A stretch of DNA of 64,000 nt from Desulforhabdus sp. TSK (GTDB lineage: Bacteria; Desulfobacterota; Syntrophobacteria; Syntrophobacterales; Syntrophobacteraceae). The DNA lies in the NCBI RefSeq assembly GCF_022836495.1, contig NZ_BQXM01000021.1:17945-81944 (forward strand), written 5' to 3'. Under the pieces are notes generated by a model that ran no database searches, was not told the origin of the DNA, and worked only from the letters and a program-made list of their open reading frames with translations. Position numbers and translations under genes: made by a program. Of this stretch, positions 44,551 through 53,856 are shown one piece after another (position 1 is the first letter of the stretch; each line of letters opens with the position of its first letter).

Positions 44551-45209
44551 ACCTTATCCTGCTCACACTCTGAGCCGCCACGGCTGCAGAAAGAGCATGC
44601 CGCTTTGTTCGCCCACAGCACGGCCAGGGCTTTGGCGGGTTCCTTGTTGATGCATCGAAAACTGTGGCTGACGTCCGATTCAATGTAAATGGCATCCCCG
44701 GTGTTCAGTACTTCAATGCGGTCTACCGTCCGAAACTCCAGGGTTCCCTCCAGCACATAGATGAATTCTTCGCCATCATGGCTTGTAAAGACCATTTCAT
44801 CGGATTCCTGGACAGGAAATTCGATGAGATACGGATCCATCTTCTTGTGGGCTTTTTTCGTCTCCAAGGAAAAATACGTATATCCGACCTCACCTTTTTC
44901 CTGGTGAGGGCGTTTTTCGATGCGCCGACTTTCTGCCTGTCGGGTTATGGCGATCTTGTCGTTGTCGATCTCATCCTCGAAGAAATAATTCATGCCGACA
45001 TCCAATCCTCTGGCCAGCTTGAGCAATGTCGCGACGGGGGGCACCACGTGGTTGTTTTCGATCTGGGAGAGGAATGGCTTTGAAAGGCCTGTCTTGGAGG
45101 CGAGATCTTGCAGTGTGTAACGATTTTTCTGCCGGAGCTCACGCACCTTGTTTCCTATCTTGAAGGCCCTAACAGCTAAATTGATGTCCATATCAACATT
45201 CTGTGTCAT
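44547..45209 (-). CDS. XRE-family regulator with cupin domain
   Basis: 220 aa. A helix-turn-helix at about residues 17-70 (LRQKNRYTLQDLASKTGLSK) is followed by a cupin at about 120-200 (DGEEFIYVLEGTLEF and DVSHSFRC). Regulators of this build sense a small ligand in the cupin barrel. Many deltaproteobacterial members sit near amino acid or acyl-CoA genes, but here the coupled partner is an MgtC protein. The carboxyl end contains CSFCSRGGSEC, an unusual Cys-rich tail that might bind metal. Confidence 0.85.
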   Translation of the reverse strand: MTQNVDMDINLAVRAFKIGNKVRELRQKNRYTLQDLASKTGLSKPFLSQIENNHVVPPVATLLKLARGLDVGMNYFFEDEIDNDKIAITRQAESRRIEKRPHQEKGEVGYTYFSLETKKAHKKMDPYLIEFPVQESDEMVFTSHDGEEFIYVLEGTLEFRTVDRIEVLNTGDAIYIESDVSHSFRCINKEPAKALAVLWANKAACSFCSRGGSECEQDKV

Positions 45210-45611
45210 GTCATCTCCTCAGAGCCCGTGAGATCAGCTTCCGACAAGTATTCTGCCTCATGATATCCACGTTTACCTACGCTAAATTTTGACTCTTGTA
45301 AACTATGTTTTCTAATACAAAAAGAGAAATAACCGCTGAGCGCCCCGTACAAGGAGAATCCATTGGAAGGGCTATCGATGGCCCCAGCCTTGGAAGGCAC
45401 GCGTTTTCATCGGTGGAGCGGCATGCACAACGGCAATACCGCAGAAGAGGCTCCTGTTGGAGTTGCACGGGAGGTTGAGGCGAGCCGAAGGCTGGATGGA
45501 TGAGGGAATCGACGGGCTGGAAGAGAGATACCCCAAATATACCTGTCTGAACGGCACTGGACGAAACCTGTGGACTGTGCCAGGGGGCTCGCCCGGCAAT
45601 GTTGTTGAATG
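45210..45611. other. Region upstream of the XRE-cupin gene
   Basis: About 400 bp to the dispersed repeat. No gene recognised. It should hold the promoter of the regulator-mgtC unit, near the AT-rich part at about 45270-45330. Confidence 0.4.
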
Positions 45612-45712
45612 AACCAACTTTCGTCACTCCGGCGAAAGCCGGAATCCAGGAAAATAGAGACATTCTGGACCCCGGTTTCCAACGGGGTGACGTGAATTCA
45701 ACAGCATTGGCT
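45612..45712. repeat. Dispersed 100-bp palindromic repeat, copy B
   Basis: The same element and the same orientation as copy A at 9015-9114, with only scattered base changes. The outer flanks AACCAACTTTCGTCA and CATTGGCT are also shared. Confidence 0.8.
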
Positions 45713-45732
45713 CGCCCGGTGCCGGATGTGCA

Positions 45733-46275
45733 TCAGTACCTGTCGTAGTGGGTGAACTCGCTGACCTCTCTGCGCTTGGGGGCGCCGGTTCCCTTGGCGG
45801 GATACCCTGTGGGGATAAGGCTCACCAGTTCGATCCCCTCCGGGATTTGAAGGACTGCTTTCGCTTTGTCGTGATCGAACAACCCCGCGATGACCGTCCC
45901 CAACCCCAGGGCGTGGGCCGTCAAGCAGAGGCTCTGGGTGGCAAGACCCACATCATACATGAACCAGTCGCCGAACTTGGTGGTGACTTCTCCCTTGTAA
46001 TATCCTGACGACTGCAGTTTGCCGCATATGCCTATGACGATGGGTACCTCAACAATGGCGCGGGTTGCAGGATTGCCCTTGCCCATGGTTTCCTGGAGCT
46101 TTTTTTTGATCTCGAGGTCCTTGACAACAATCACCTCCCAGCACTGGGTATTGGCCCAGGACGGCGACCAGCGCACCGCTTCCAGAAGCTGTGCCAGGAT
46201 CTCCTGGGGGACTTCTCGGTCCTCAAAATTTCGGATACTGCGTCTAGTCTTGATGATGTCCAATACGTTTTCCAT
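45733..46275 (-). CDS. Nitroreductase-family flavoprotein
   Basis: 180 aa. It begins NVLDIIKTRRSIRNFEDREV, the FMN-binding amino end of the nitroreductase superfamily, and has SPSWANTQCWEVIVV and LGLGTVIAGLF. It is expected to be a homodimer binding FMN and reducing nitro, quinone or similar acceptors with NAD(P)H or another donor. The substrate is not readable. It lies after the RluA gene in the same direction with a 73-bp gap. Confidence 0.88.
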   Translation of the reverse strand: MENVLDIIKTRRSIRNFEDREVPQEILAQLLEAVRWSPSWANTQCWEVIVVKDLEIKKKLQETMGKGNPATRAIVEVPIVIGICGKLQSSGYYKGEVTTKFGDWFMYDVGLATQSLCLTAHALGLGTVIAGLFDHDKAKAVLQIPEGIELVSLIPTGYPAKGTGAPKRREVSEFTHYDRY

Positions 46276-46348
46276 GACTTTTCCTCCTGAAACTGATGAA
46301 CGGTGAAATCCAGCGTCGCATTTGAAGAAACAGCCTTCTCGTGTCGTT

Positions 46349-47146
46349 TTATGATTCCACAGGTTGTTGCAATGAGCAAGCAGAAGGTGAGAGTCCGATC
46401 TCCTGCATCAAGACCTGCAGCTCTTTCCAGTTCCAGGGAGGGCGGAAGGAATCTTCCGGGATGGAGGGCCAGGGCCAGCCGCAGGGATGCGGAGACTCTA
46501 TGGACAGTTCTGACTTGAGGGTGGGATGGATCAGGGTCAATCGGTGGGCCATGAGGGCGATCTGCTTATCAGGCAGGGGAAAAGGGGCGCCATAGCGGAG
46601 GTCGCCCCATACGGGATGCCCCAATTGGGCCATCTGGATCCGTATCTGGTGGTGCCGACCGGTTTCCAGCTGGATCTCCACGAGGCTGCTGGAGGACGAG
46701 GCATCGAGCACGCGATAAGACAGGCGTGCTTCCCGTGTCTGGTGTGTGGGCCTGGCATGAATGACACTGGAGCGTTCCGGACGTCGCTCGATGTGATGGA
46801 TCAGTCGCCCCGACGATTCTTTCAAGTGGCCATGAACGACTGCCAGATAGCGCTTTTGAATCGTTCCAGAACGGAACTGTTCGCTCAGGCGTCCGGCGGC
46901 CTTGGACGTCCGCCCGAAGAGAAGAGCTCCCGCTACAGGCCGGTCGAGGCGGTGAACCAGGGCCAAAAATACCTCTCCGGGTTTTTGATAACGCATCTTG
47001 AGCCAGGCTTTGGCCAGATCCAGCAGTGAAACCTCCCCCGTCCGATCCCCTTGAACAAGGAGTCCCGCTGGTTTATAAAGGGCGAGCAAATGGTTGTCCT
47101 CATAAAGTACGGGCCATAAAGGGTGGTAGAAGTAATTGTCCTTCAT
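46349..47146 (-). CDS. RluA-family pseudouridine synthase
   Basis: 265 aa from the ATG at 47146, which has GAGGGAAATAGGG upstream; the frame is open to 47278. The signature HRLDRPVAG contains the catalytic Asp, and TGRHHQIRIQMAQLGHPVWGD is the second RluA motif. There is no S4 domain, so it is of the RluA/RluC-without-S4 or TruC-like type. It isomerises uridine in rRNA or tRNA. It is divergent from the RsmG-TrmH gene with a gap of about 80 bp. Confidence 0.88.
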   Translation of the reverse strand: MKDNYFYHPLWPVLYEDNHLLALYKPAGLLVQGDRTGEVSLLDLAKAWLKMRYQKPGEVFLALVHRLDRPVAGALLFGRTSKAAGRLSEQFRSGTIQKRYLAVVHGHLKESSGRLIHHIERRPERSSVIHARPTHQTREARLSYRVLDASSSSSLVEIQLETGRHHQIRIQMAQLGHPVWGDLRYGAPFPLPDKQIALMAHRLTLIHPTLKSELSIESPHPCGWPWPSIPEDSFRPPWNWKELQVLMQEIGLSPSACSLQQPVES

Positions 47147-47228
47147 CCCTATTTCCCTCATCGTGAACATCTGAGCCTTCATCCCGGTTTTTCCTGCACA
47201 CGGGATTGAATTCAAGCGGAAACAAAAC

Positions 47229-48707
47229 GTGCGATCCCCCAAAGACCCTTTCGGAACATCAAACCGACATCCCGGCATCTCTGAAATGGCCGCCCTGTTG
47301 ACGTCGGCCGATATCCATCTGCCTCAGGAAGGGCTCGATCAGCTCTGGAAATACCACCAATTGCTGCGCCGTTACAACCCTGAACTGAATCTCACGCGCA
47401 TCCACAATTTTGCCAATATGGTGGTGAAACTGTATATCGATTCCATCCTTCCGGGAAAGCTGGTGGACTTGCCTTCCCCTCTCCTGGACCTTGGCACTGG
47501 GCCGGGAATGCCCGGAGTTCCCCTCAAAATAGCCTTTCCCCACTTGACTGTGCTCCTGGCGGAGAGCCGGCAGAAGCGTGTGGAGTTCTTGAAGACGGTA
47601 GTGGAGGAACTGAGGCTGGAAGGAATGGAGGTCATAGGCGAGGGCATATCGACACGCTTCGAGCGGCCTGTGGGGGGAGTCATCACACGGGCGGTGGAGA
47701 ACATGGGAGCGACTCTGGAAAGGGTGGGGGGATGCCTGTCCAGGGGGGGGCTGGTCATTTTCATGAAAGGCCCGCACTGTGACGACGAGGTTCAGGCGGC
47801 CCTGGAACATTGGCATGAGGGATACCGCATGCTGCGCGACCTGCCTTACCGCCTTCCAGGGACACCTCATGAACGGCGTCTTGTCGTCTTCCAGCGCCTT
47901 GGAGAACCTCTCGCCGCCAGAAAGGCTCGATCAATGGCTCTGCACACGTTCAAAGACATCGCAAGTCTTGAGAACCCTCTTTTTAAGGAAATGAAGAAGC
48001 TCCTCACCAGTCGGGGAATCAGGAAGCAGAACAAGGCCCTGGTATCGGGAAGCAAGCAGGTGTCGGAAATTCTGGCCCATTTTCCCGAGCGCTGTGAAGC
48101 ATGGATCACCAGTGGTGAAGCAGACCTGCCGCCGTCGGAAAGCCCGCTGCACCTCGCCTGGTATCGCTTGGCGCCGCAGTTGTTCCGCATGCTGGATGTT
48201 TTCGGTACGGAGAGGCCCCTGTTACTCATTCGCGTCGATCCCATCACACCCTGGGACCCTGCCCTTGGACTTCCCAGCGGGTGCAGCCTCATGATTCCGT
48301 TCCAGGACCCGGAAAATGTCGGTGCAGTCATGCGCTCGGCGGCGGCATTTGGAGTTCACCAGGTGATCCTTCTTGCGGAAAGTGCCCACCCGTACCACCC
48401 CAAAGCTCTGAGGGCTTCCGGCGGGACCGCACTGCGCGTGAAGATGATGGCGGGGCCGAGTCTGGACGAAATTCCTGAAGACCTGCCTGTCATTCCACTT
48501 TCTGCAGAGGGGAAAGCTGTTTCGAAAATGGAATTTCCCGAGAGTTTTGCTTTCCTGCCTGGAATGGAGGGGCCTGGCTTGCCCGAGCGGTTTCGGCGAA
48601 GGGCCGTTTCCATTCCCATAAACGAAGGGGTGGAATCGCTCAATGCCGCAACAGCGACAGCCATCGCTCTCTACGTTTGGTCTGAGTGGCTGAAAAGAGG
48701 GGCTTGA
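47229..48707 (+). CDS. RsmG-TrmH fusion RNA methyltransferase
   Basis: 492 aa. Residues about 20-215 are an RsmG-type (16S rRNA G527 N7) Rossmann methyltransferase, with LDLGTGPGMPGVPL as the SAM motif. Residues about 245-490 are a SpoU/TrmH methyltransferase with a substrate-binding domain (SLENPLFKEMKKLLTSRGIR) and the three SPOUT motifs: DPENVGAVMRSAAAFG, FLPGMEGPGLP and INEGVESLNAATA. These two folds are normally separate proteins. The start is taken as GTG 47229, but an ATG at 47286 is possible. Confidence 0.85.
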   Translation: MRSPKDPFGTSNRHPGISEMAALLTSADIHLPQEGLDQLWKYHQLLRRYNPELNLTRIHNFANMVVKLYIDSILPGKLVDLPSPLLDLGTGPGMPGVPLKIAFPHLTVLLAESRQKRVEFLKTVVEELRLEGMEVIGEGISTRFERPVGGVITRAVENMGATLERVGGCLSRGGLVIFMKGPHCDDEVQAALEHWHEGYRMLRDLPYRLPGTPHERRLVVFQRLGEPLAARKARSMALHTFKDIASLENPLFKEMKKLLTSRGIRKQNKALVSGSKQVSEILAHFPERCEAWITSGEADLPPSESPLHLAWYRLAPQLFRMLDVFGTERPLLLIRVDPITPWDPALGLPSGCSLMIPFQDPENVGAVMRSAAAFGVHQVILLAESAHPYHPKALRASGGTALRVKMMAGPSLDEIPEDLPVIPLSAEGKAVSKMEFPESFAFLPGMEGPGLPERFRRRAVSIPINEGVESLNAATATAIALYVWSEWLKRGA

Positions 48708-48863
48708 ACGCAGGAAGAGAATGACGGGGAAGATGCAGCTTGAGGGCTCCGGACGAGAGTCAGGGGGCGGCCCTCCTCCGAAGCCTTAAGAAATTTGGGT
48801 CAATGGGTGACTTGTCGAGCTCCTCCCCGGCACGAAAGTGGGCCAGGGGGAGCGGACAATGAC

Positions 48864-49526
48864 CTACTGATTTTTTTCCACGGGGATGATCCTGAGGGTG
48901 ACGCGGCGGTTCAGCTGGCGTCCGGCCTCTGTGTTGTTGGATGCGATGGGTTCGGCTTCACCGTAACCGCGGGCCGAGATTCTCCCCGGGTCAACGCCGC
49001 GGTCCACCAGGGCATTCTTTACAGAAAAGGCCCGATCCTCGGAGAGTCTGAGATTGTGTTCTTCCGAGCCTGTACTGTCAGTGAAGCCATCGACCCTCAC
49101 TCGCGTCTCGGGATAGCGGTTCAAGATGTCGGCAACCTGTTCGATGTCTGCATTGGCGCCTGGTTTCAGGCGGGCGGAATTGACATCAAACATGACATCG
49201 GACTTGAAGGTGACGAGGAGCTCGTTCTGCTGACGCTCGACCGTTGCTCCTTGAGTATCTGCAAGGGAGCGCTGTAGCTCGGCCTGCTGCTTGTCCATAT
49301 AGGTCCCGATCCAACCCCCGGCGAGCCCGCCAACGACGGCTCCGGCAGCAGCCCCCAGGAGTGTGGATTTGGTGTCACGGCCGATGACCTGTCCAAGAAT
49401 CGCACCGGTGGCGGCGCCGACACCTGTGCCGGTAGCAGCTCCCTTTTGTGTGCCTGTCATGGGTGTTGCACAAGCGGATAAGCCGAAAGCGATGATGACG
49501 AACAACAGGATGTAACTTTTTCTCAT
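48864..49526 (-). CDS. OmpA-family lipoprotein with glycine zipper
   Basis: 220 aa. The lipobox LSAC at about residues 16-19 gives an outer-membrane lipid anchor. A Gly/Ala-rich glycine zipper (about 28-72) follows, then an OmpA-like peptidoglycan-binding domain with VDGFTDSTGSEEHNLRLSEDRA and RGYGEAEPIASN. The build matches the YiaD/Pal-like group that ties outer membrane to cell wall. Confidence 0.9.
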   Translation of the reverse strand: MRKSYILLFVIIAFGLSACATPMTGTQKGAATGTGVGAATGAILGQVIGRDTKSTLLGAAAGAVVGGLAGGWIGTYMDKQQAELQRSLADTQGATVERQQNELLVTFKSDVMFDVNSARLKPGANADIEQVADILNRYPETRVRVDGFTDSTGSEEHNLRLSEDRAFSVKNALVDRGVDPGRISARGYGEAEPIASNNTEAGRQLNRRVTLRIIPVEKNQ

Positions 49527-49794
49527 GGTTATTTTCCTCCTCGGGTGTCGCTGATTGAAATAGAGTCATGCAATGGTTCACGGCTGTAGTGTTTCCGCAT
49601 GAGTACAACTAACAAATATACGTCAAAAACGCAAGACATGGAAATTACTGACTGCTCGCGGATCAAAAAGTCTGGAGCGTTTAACAGGGATTCATCCTTC
49701 GGTTGATGGACATGAGAGTTGGGAACGGGTGAATGAATAATCGGGGGTAGTGGGAACTTGCGGCATTTAGACGTTAATCTGCGGAGACCCCAAA
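49527..49794. other. Region upstream of the OmpA-type gene
   Basis: Roughly 270 bp from the OmpA-type start to the dsr terminator. No gene seen; promoter of the lipoprotein gene expected. A ribosome site GAGGAAAAT precedes the ATG. Confidence 0.4.
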
Positions 49795-49829
49795 AAAAGA
49801 GCTCATTCCAAGTGGAATGAGCTCTTTTC
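49795..49829 (-). terminator. Terminator of the dsrMKJOP operon
   Basis: A perfect 16-bp inverted repeat (AAAAGAGCTCATTCCA and complement) with a very short loop, followed on the minus strand by a run of seven T. It lies about 50 bp past dsrP. Its symmetry could also stop plus-strand transcripts. Confidence 0.9.
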
Positions 49830-49881
49830 TAGATCTGAGAAAGCGTTGCGTGATCCGTCTTCAAGGACTGACAGGACAGGA

Positions 49882-51036
49882 TCAGGCAACCTCCTCCTTG
49901 ACGGAAACGGCAACCTTATAAAGGATGGTGAGAACAAGCATTCCTGTTGCCCAAACCCCAAAGGCGATGGTGAGCTCCGGGATGCTGGGGGCATATTCCC
50001 GAACCTGATCAAAGGGGTTGGGAATGAAACCTGCGACCACCAGGCCAAGACCCTTTTCCAGCCACATGGAGAAGAAGACGCAGACGCAGGCAATCTTGAG
50101 GGTCTTCTCATCGTTGCGGGTCTTGGGATTGAGAAGGAGAGCCACAGCCGCGATGGCGAGAATCACGAAAGCCCACATGAAGGGAACCAGCTTTCCGTGG
50201 CCTTCCAGTCCGACAAAAAGGTATTGCAGCGCATGCTTGTGCGAAGGAATGTTGCTGTAAAACGCCGTAAAAAACTCGAGACCCACGAAGAAGATGCTGA
50301 TGAGCATGGCATAGGTCACGATTTGTGACAATTTGTCGATGGCTTCCTTGCCGGGGTCAAACTTGCTGTACTTCTTGACGATGAAGGCCAGCAGGATCAG
50401 GAGGGAAGGACCTGACGCGAAGGCGGAGGCGAGAAATCGTGCGGCCATGATCGCCGTCAACCAGTAGTGTCTTCCCGGCAGACCGGCGTACAGGAATGCC
50501 GTTACGGTGTGAATACTGACAGCCCAGGGAATGGACGTGTAGATGAGGGGCTTCACCCAGCTGGGGTAATGGACCCCCTTGCGCTCGGCCTCCAGCACAT
50601 TCCACCCGATAACGATGTTCAGGAACAGATAACCGTTCAGAACGATCATATCCCAGAACAGGATGGAGTTGGGGGTGGGGTAGAGCAGCACGTTCATGAG
50701 ACGCATGGGTTTACCAAGGTCGACAATGATGAAGAGCAGGCAGATTGTGACCGAGGCAACCGCCAGGAACTCCCCGAGTATGGTGATTCGGCCGAATACC
50801 TTCACGTTATGAAGGTAGTAGGGGAGAACCACCATCACGGCTGAAGCCGCCACACCGACAAAGAACGTAAACTGAGCGATGTAGAATCCCCAGGAAACAT
50901 CCCGGCTCATGCCTGTGACGGTCAAACCATTGCTCAACTGGTAAAGGTAGGCGGCAAAGCCCATGCCGACGAAAACAAGCAGAAACATCAGCCATCTATA
51001 GTATCTTTGACTTCCAGTCAGTGCCCTCTCAAGCAT
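49882..51036 (-). CDS. dsrP: DsrP, NrfD-type membrane subunit of DsrMKJOP
   Basis: 384 aa with about ten hydrophobic segments in the NrfD/PsrC pattern; it exchanges electrons with menaquinol in the membrane. The ATG at 51036 (MLERALTGSQRYYRWLMF) follows AAGGGGTAC and begins where the family does; the frame extends upstream into dsrO without family character. It lies 10 bp after dsrO and is last in the operon. Confidence 0.92.
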   Translation of the reverse strand: MLERALTGSQRYYRWLMFLLVFVGMGFAAYLYQLSNGLTVTGMSRDVSWGFYIAQFTFFVGVAASAVMVVLPYYLHNVKVFGRITILGEFLAVASVTICLLFIIVDLGKPMRLMNVLLYPTPNSILFWDMIVLNGYLFLNIVIGWNVLEAERKGVHYPSWVKPLIYTSIPWAVSIHTVTAFLYAGLPGRHYWLTAIMAARFLASAFASGPSLLILLAFIVKKYSKFDPGKEAIDKLSQIVTYAMLISIFFVGLEFFTAFYSNIPSHKHALQYLFVGLEGHGKLVPFMWAFVILAIAAVALLLNPKTRNDEKTLKIACVCVFFSMWLEKGLGLVVAGFIPNPFDQVREYAPSIPELTIAFGVWATGMLVLTILYKVAVSVKEEVA

Positions 51037-51046
51037 AACGTACCCC

Positions 51047-51829
51047 TTATATGATGTAATAAACGTTGGGCCCTGTGCCAAGCTCGGGTTTACGCACGAT
51101 GGTGTAGTGAGACGCCAGCAGCTTGCGGACGGTAGACTTGGGATCCTCCAGATCTCCAAACGCCAGCGCGCCATTCTTGCATGATTCCACGCAGGAAGGC
51201 ATCAGGCCTTCGGCCAGGCGCTCCGCGCAGAAGTTGCACTTCTCAACGACACCGCGCTCCCGAGTGGGAAACGTGGGATTGAGCTCGGTCTTGATATAGG
51301 GACGGGGGTCTCTGAAATTGAAGCTACGGGAGCCGTAGGGGCATCCAGCCATGCAGAAACGGCATCCGATGCAGCGGTGGTAGTCCATCATGACAATCCC
51401 GTCCGCTCTCTTGAAGGTCGCCTTGGTGGGGCAGACCCTCACGCAGGGGGGATTGGTGCAATGGTTGCACAGATTCATGAAGGGCTTGTCCTTGATGTTT
51501 TCCACGTTGAACTCGTTGGTCTGGCCCGGAAATGTATTTTCATAATGTTCCTGCCAAATCCACTTGACTTCTTCTTTCACAGTGCCGATGTCGGGAACGT
51601 TGTGGAAAACGTGGCACGCGTTGATGCAATCATGGCAGCCCTTTTCGGACTTTTCCCAGCACTTCTTCATATCGACGACCATCGCCCACTTTTTCCCGGC
51701 CAGCTCCTTGGGGTTAGCCAGGAAGTTGGGGAGCGCGGCCTTGGCAAGCGCATCAGCAACCGGCAAAGCTCCTAGCCCCAACGCACAGATTCCGCTGACT
51801 TTTAAGAAGCTTCTTCTGTTACTTTCCAT
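51047..51829 (-). CDS. dsrO: DsrO, periplasmic ferredoxin-like subunit
   Basis: 260 aa. A Tat signal NRRSFLKVSG at the start sends the folded protein to the periplasm. Four cysteine groups follow (CHDCINACH, CNHCTNPPCVRVCP, CIGCRFCMAGCPYG, CNFCAERL...CVESC), enough for about four 4Fe-4S clusters as in DsrO. The start codon overlaps the dsrJ stop. Confidence 0.93.
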   Translation of the reverse strand: MESNRRSFLKVSGICALGLGALPVADALAKAALPNFLANPKELAGKKWAMVVDMKKCWEKSEKGCHDCINACHVFHNVPDIGTVKEEVKWIWQEHYENTFPGQTNEFNVENIKDKPFMNLCNHCTNPPCVRVCPTKATFKRADGIVMMDYHRCIGCRFCMAGCPYGSRSFNFRDPRPYIKTELNPTFPTRERGVVEKCNFCAERLAEGLMPSCVESCKNGALAFGDLEDPKSTVRKLLASHYTIVRKPELGTGPNVYYII

Positions 51830-52242
51830 TACTTGTTCTCCTTCGGGGCAATGTGGCAGGTCCAGCAGTAAGGGGTTGAATTCAACTTGAGTCCAGCATA
51901 GTTATGGCAAGCATCACAAAACTGAGTTTTGTTCGAATGGCATTTCATGCATTCGTTCTGCAAGCTCATATTATATTCCTTGCCGTCCGGGGCCACATAA
52001 ACTCTTTTATCGAAGCGCACGACCTGGGTTCGCCAGTCGTTGAGAATCTGCATGTGCTCCGTTCTCATCTGCGCTGCGGGTAGAACGCATTGCTTTTGGG
52101 CCAACTTTTGAATCGCGGGCGTATCCAGCTTGGGCTGCGGGACCGGAGCCGCCTTCCCCATGTTGTACCAGAGGGGAAAGGTGATCAGGCCAAGAAAGAT
52201 GATAAGCCCGGGGATGATTTGTTTGGCATTATACATCTTCAT
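51829..52242 (-). CDS. dsrJ: DsrJ, triheme cytochrome c subunit
   Basis: 137 aa with an uncleaved signal anchor near residues 8-25. Three heme-binding motifs near the end, CMKCH, CDACH and CWTCH, are the DsrJ set. It faces the periplasm in the DsrMKJOP complex. The start overlaps the end of dsrK by 14 bp; an ATG at 52236 is nearly as good. Confidence 0.92.
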   Translation of the reverse strand: MKMYNAKQIIPGLIIFLGLITFPLWYNMGKAAPVPQPKLDTPAIQKLAQKQCVLPAAQMRTEHMQILNDWRTQVVRFDKRVYVAPDGKEYNMSLQNECMKCHSNKTQFCDACHNYAGLKLNSTPYCWTCHIAPKENK

Positions 52243-53848
52243 TCTCTATATCCTCCATTCCTGCAAGGGGTTCGCCGCGGAGGTCGGTCGTCCTTTCCGT
52301 TTCACCCTCCATCACCAGAGCGTTGCCCACCAGTTCATGTACACCTGTCACGCCTACGCCCGGGACCCAGTAATCCATGAGGGGCGTCAGTACGGCACGG
52401 TCGATGGCGCAAATGGTTGAAAGCATGTTGACACCGTACTTGTCGTGGACATGCCGCACAGCATTGGCACGGGGCAGGCCGCCTCGCATGCGCATTTCCA
52501 TGAATTCATCCGTGTTCAGACCGGAACCGCTGCCGCAACAGAATGTTTGCTCGCGAATGGTGTTGGGAGGCATGTCATGGAAATTGTTGCAGACGTTCTG
52601 AATGACATAACGCGGCTCATCAAAGAAACCCATGCCCCGAGCTGGATTGCAAGAGTCATGATAGGTCACGTTGTGGTGATCATTGCGGCTCGGATCCAAC
52701 TTGAGCTTGCCGTTCTTGATGAGGTCCGCAGTGAATTCCACGATGTGGATCATCTTTGTGGATCTGGCATTCTCGAAAACTGTGCCGGTGATGGGAGAGA
52801 CGGGAACCTCCAGGAAATCCGCCGGGCCGTTCATGGTGTCCATATACTGGTTGACGACACGCCACATGTGACCGCACTCGCCGCCGATGATGTACTTGAC
52901 GCCCAGGCGCTTGGCTTCCGCGTACATCTTGGCGTTGAGTTTTTTCATGGTGTCATGGTTGGTGAAGAGGCCGAAGTTGCCGCCTTCCGAAGCATAGGTG
53001 CTCCAGGTGTAATCCAGACCTATCTCATGGAAGAGCATCAGGTAGCCCATCAGGGTGTACGTACCGGGATCGGCGAAGACGTCACCCGAGGGCGTGATGA
53101 AAAGAATCTCGGCGCCCTTGCGGTTGAAGGTCGGCTCGACGCGGACGCCGTTGACGGCTTCGATCTCATCCACGAAGAACTCGATCATGTCCTTGAAGGC
53201 ATGGGGCTGGATTCCCAGGTGGTTGCCGTTCATGAAACAGTTGGCGGCGGGACCCACCACCCAGTCGATATTGAGACCGAGGAGGTTGAGGAGCTCGCGC
53301 CCTATGATGGTGATTTCAGCCGTGTCGATACCGTAGGGGCAGAAAACGGAACAGCGGCGACACTCGGTACACTGAAAGAAGTAGTAAAACCATTCTTTGA
53401 CGACGTCTTCCGTCAGCTCACGGGCGCCGGCAATTTTTCCCAGGACCTTACCGGCCGTGGTGAATTCCTTGCGGTAAATGGAGCGCAGAAGCTCGGCGCG
53501 CAGCACGGGCATGTTCTTGGGGTCGCCGGAGCCGATGTAGAAATGACATTTATCGGCGCACGCTCCGCACCGGACACAGACATCCATGAAAATTCTGAGA
53601 GAGCGGTATTTGTCCAGGCAATCGCGGAGTCCTTCGAAGATGATCTCCTTCCAGTTGGAGGGGAGCTTCCAGTCTTCGTCGGGTGGGTTCCATTCCCTGG
53701 CGTGGGGAAGCTGCAGCACATCGAGGTTCTTGGCTTTGCCAGGATAGCACCAGGTACCCGGCCTGAAATCGGGCTTGGTATCCATCCATTCCGCTTTGGG
53801 AAGCGCATAATCCAACAGTAGCTCGCTTGGTTTGGGGACCTTTGCCAT
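52229..53848 (-). CDS. dsrK: DsrK, HdrD-like catalytic subunit
   Basis: 539 aa, cytoplasmic. Two ferredoxin-type motifs (CVRCGACADKCHFY and CTECRRCSVFCPYG) and a HdrD/CCG part with HDSCNPARGMG and FCCGSGSGLN. DsrK is thought to reduce the DsrC trisulfide made by dissimilatory sulfite reductase, with electrons from DsrM. It follows dsrM by 8 bp. Confidence 0.93.
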   Translation of the reverse strand: MAKVPKPSELLLDYALPKAEWMDTKPDFRPGTWCYPGKAKNLDVLQLPHAREWNPPDEDWKLPSNWKEIIFEGLRDCLDKYRSLRIFMDVCVRCGACADKCHFYIGSGDPKNMPVLRAELLRSIYRKEFTTAGKVLGKIAGARELTEDVVKEWFYYFFQCTECRRCSVFCPYGIDTAEITIIGRELLNLLGLNIDWVVGPAANCFMNGNHLGIQPHAFKDMIEFFVDEIEAVNGVRVEPTFNRKGAEILFITPSGDVFADPGTYTLMGYLMLFHEIGLDYTWSTYASEGGNFGLFTNHDTMKKLNAKMYAEAKRLGVKYIIGGECGHMWRVVNQYMDTMNGPADFLEVPVSPITGTVFENARSTKMIHIVEFTADLIKNGKLKLDPSRNDHHNVTYHDSCNPARGMGFFDEPRYVIQNVCNNFHDMPPNTIREQTFCCGSGSGLNTDEFMEMRMRGGLPRANAVRHVHDKYGVNMLSTICAIDRAVLTPLMDYWVPGVGVTGVHELVGNALVMEGETERTTDLRGEPLAGMEDIENEDV

Positions 53849-53856
53849 TTTCTATT

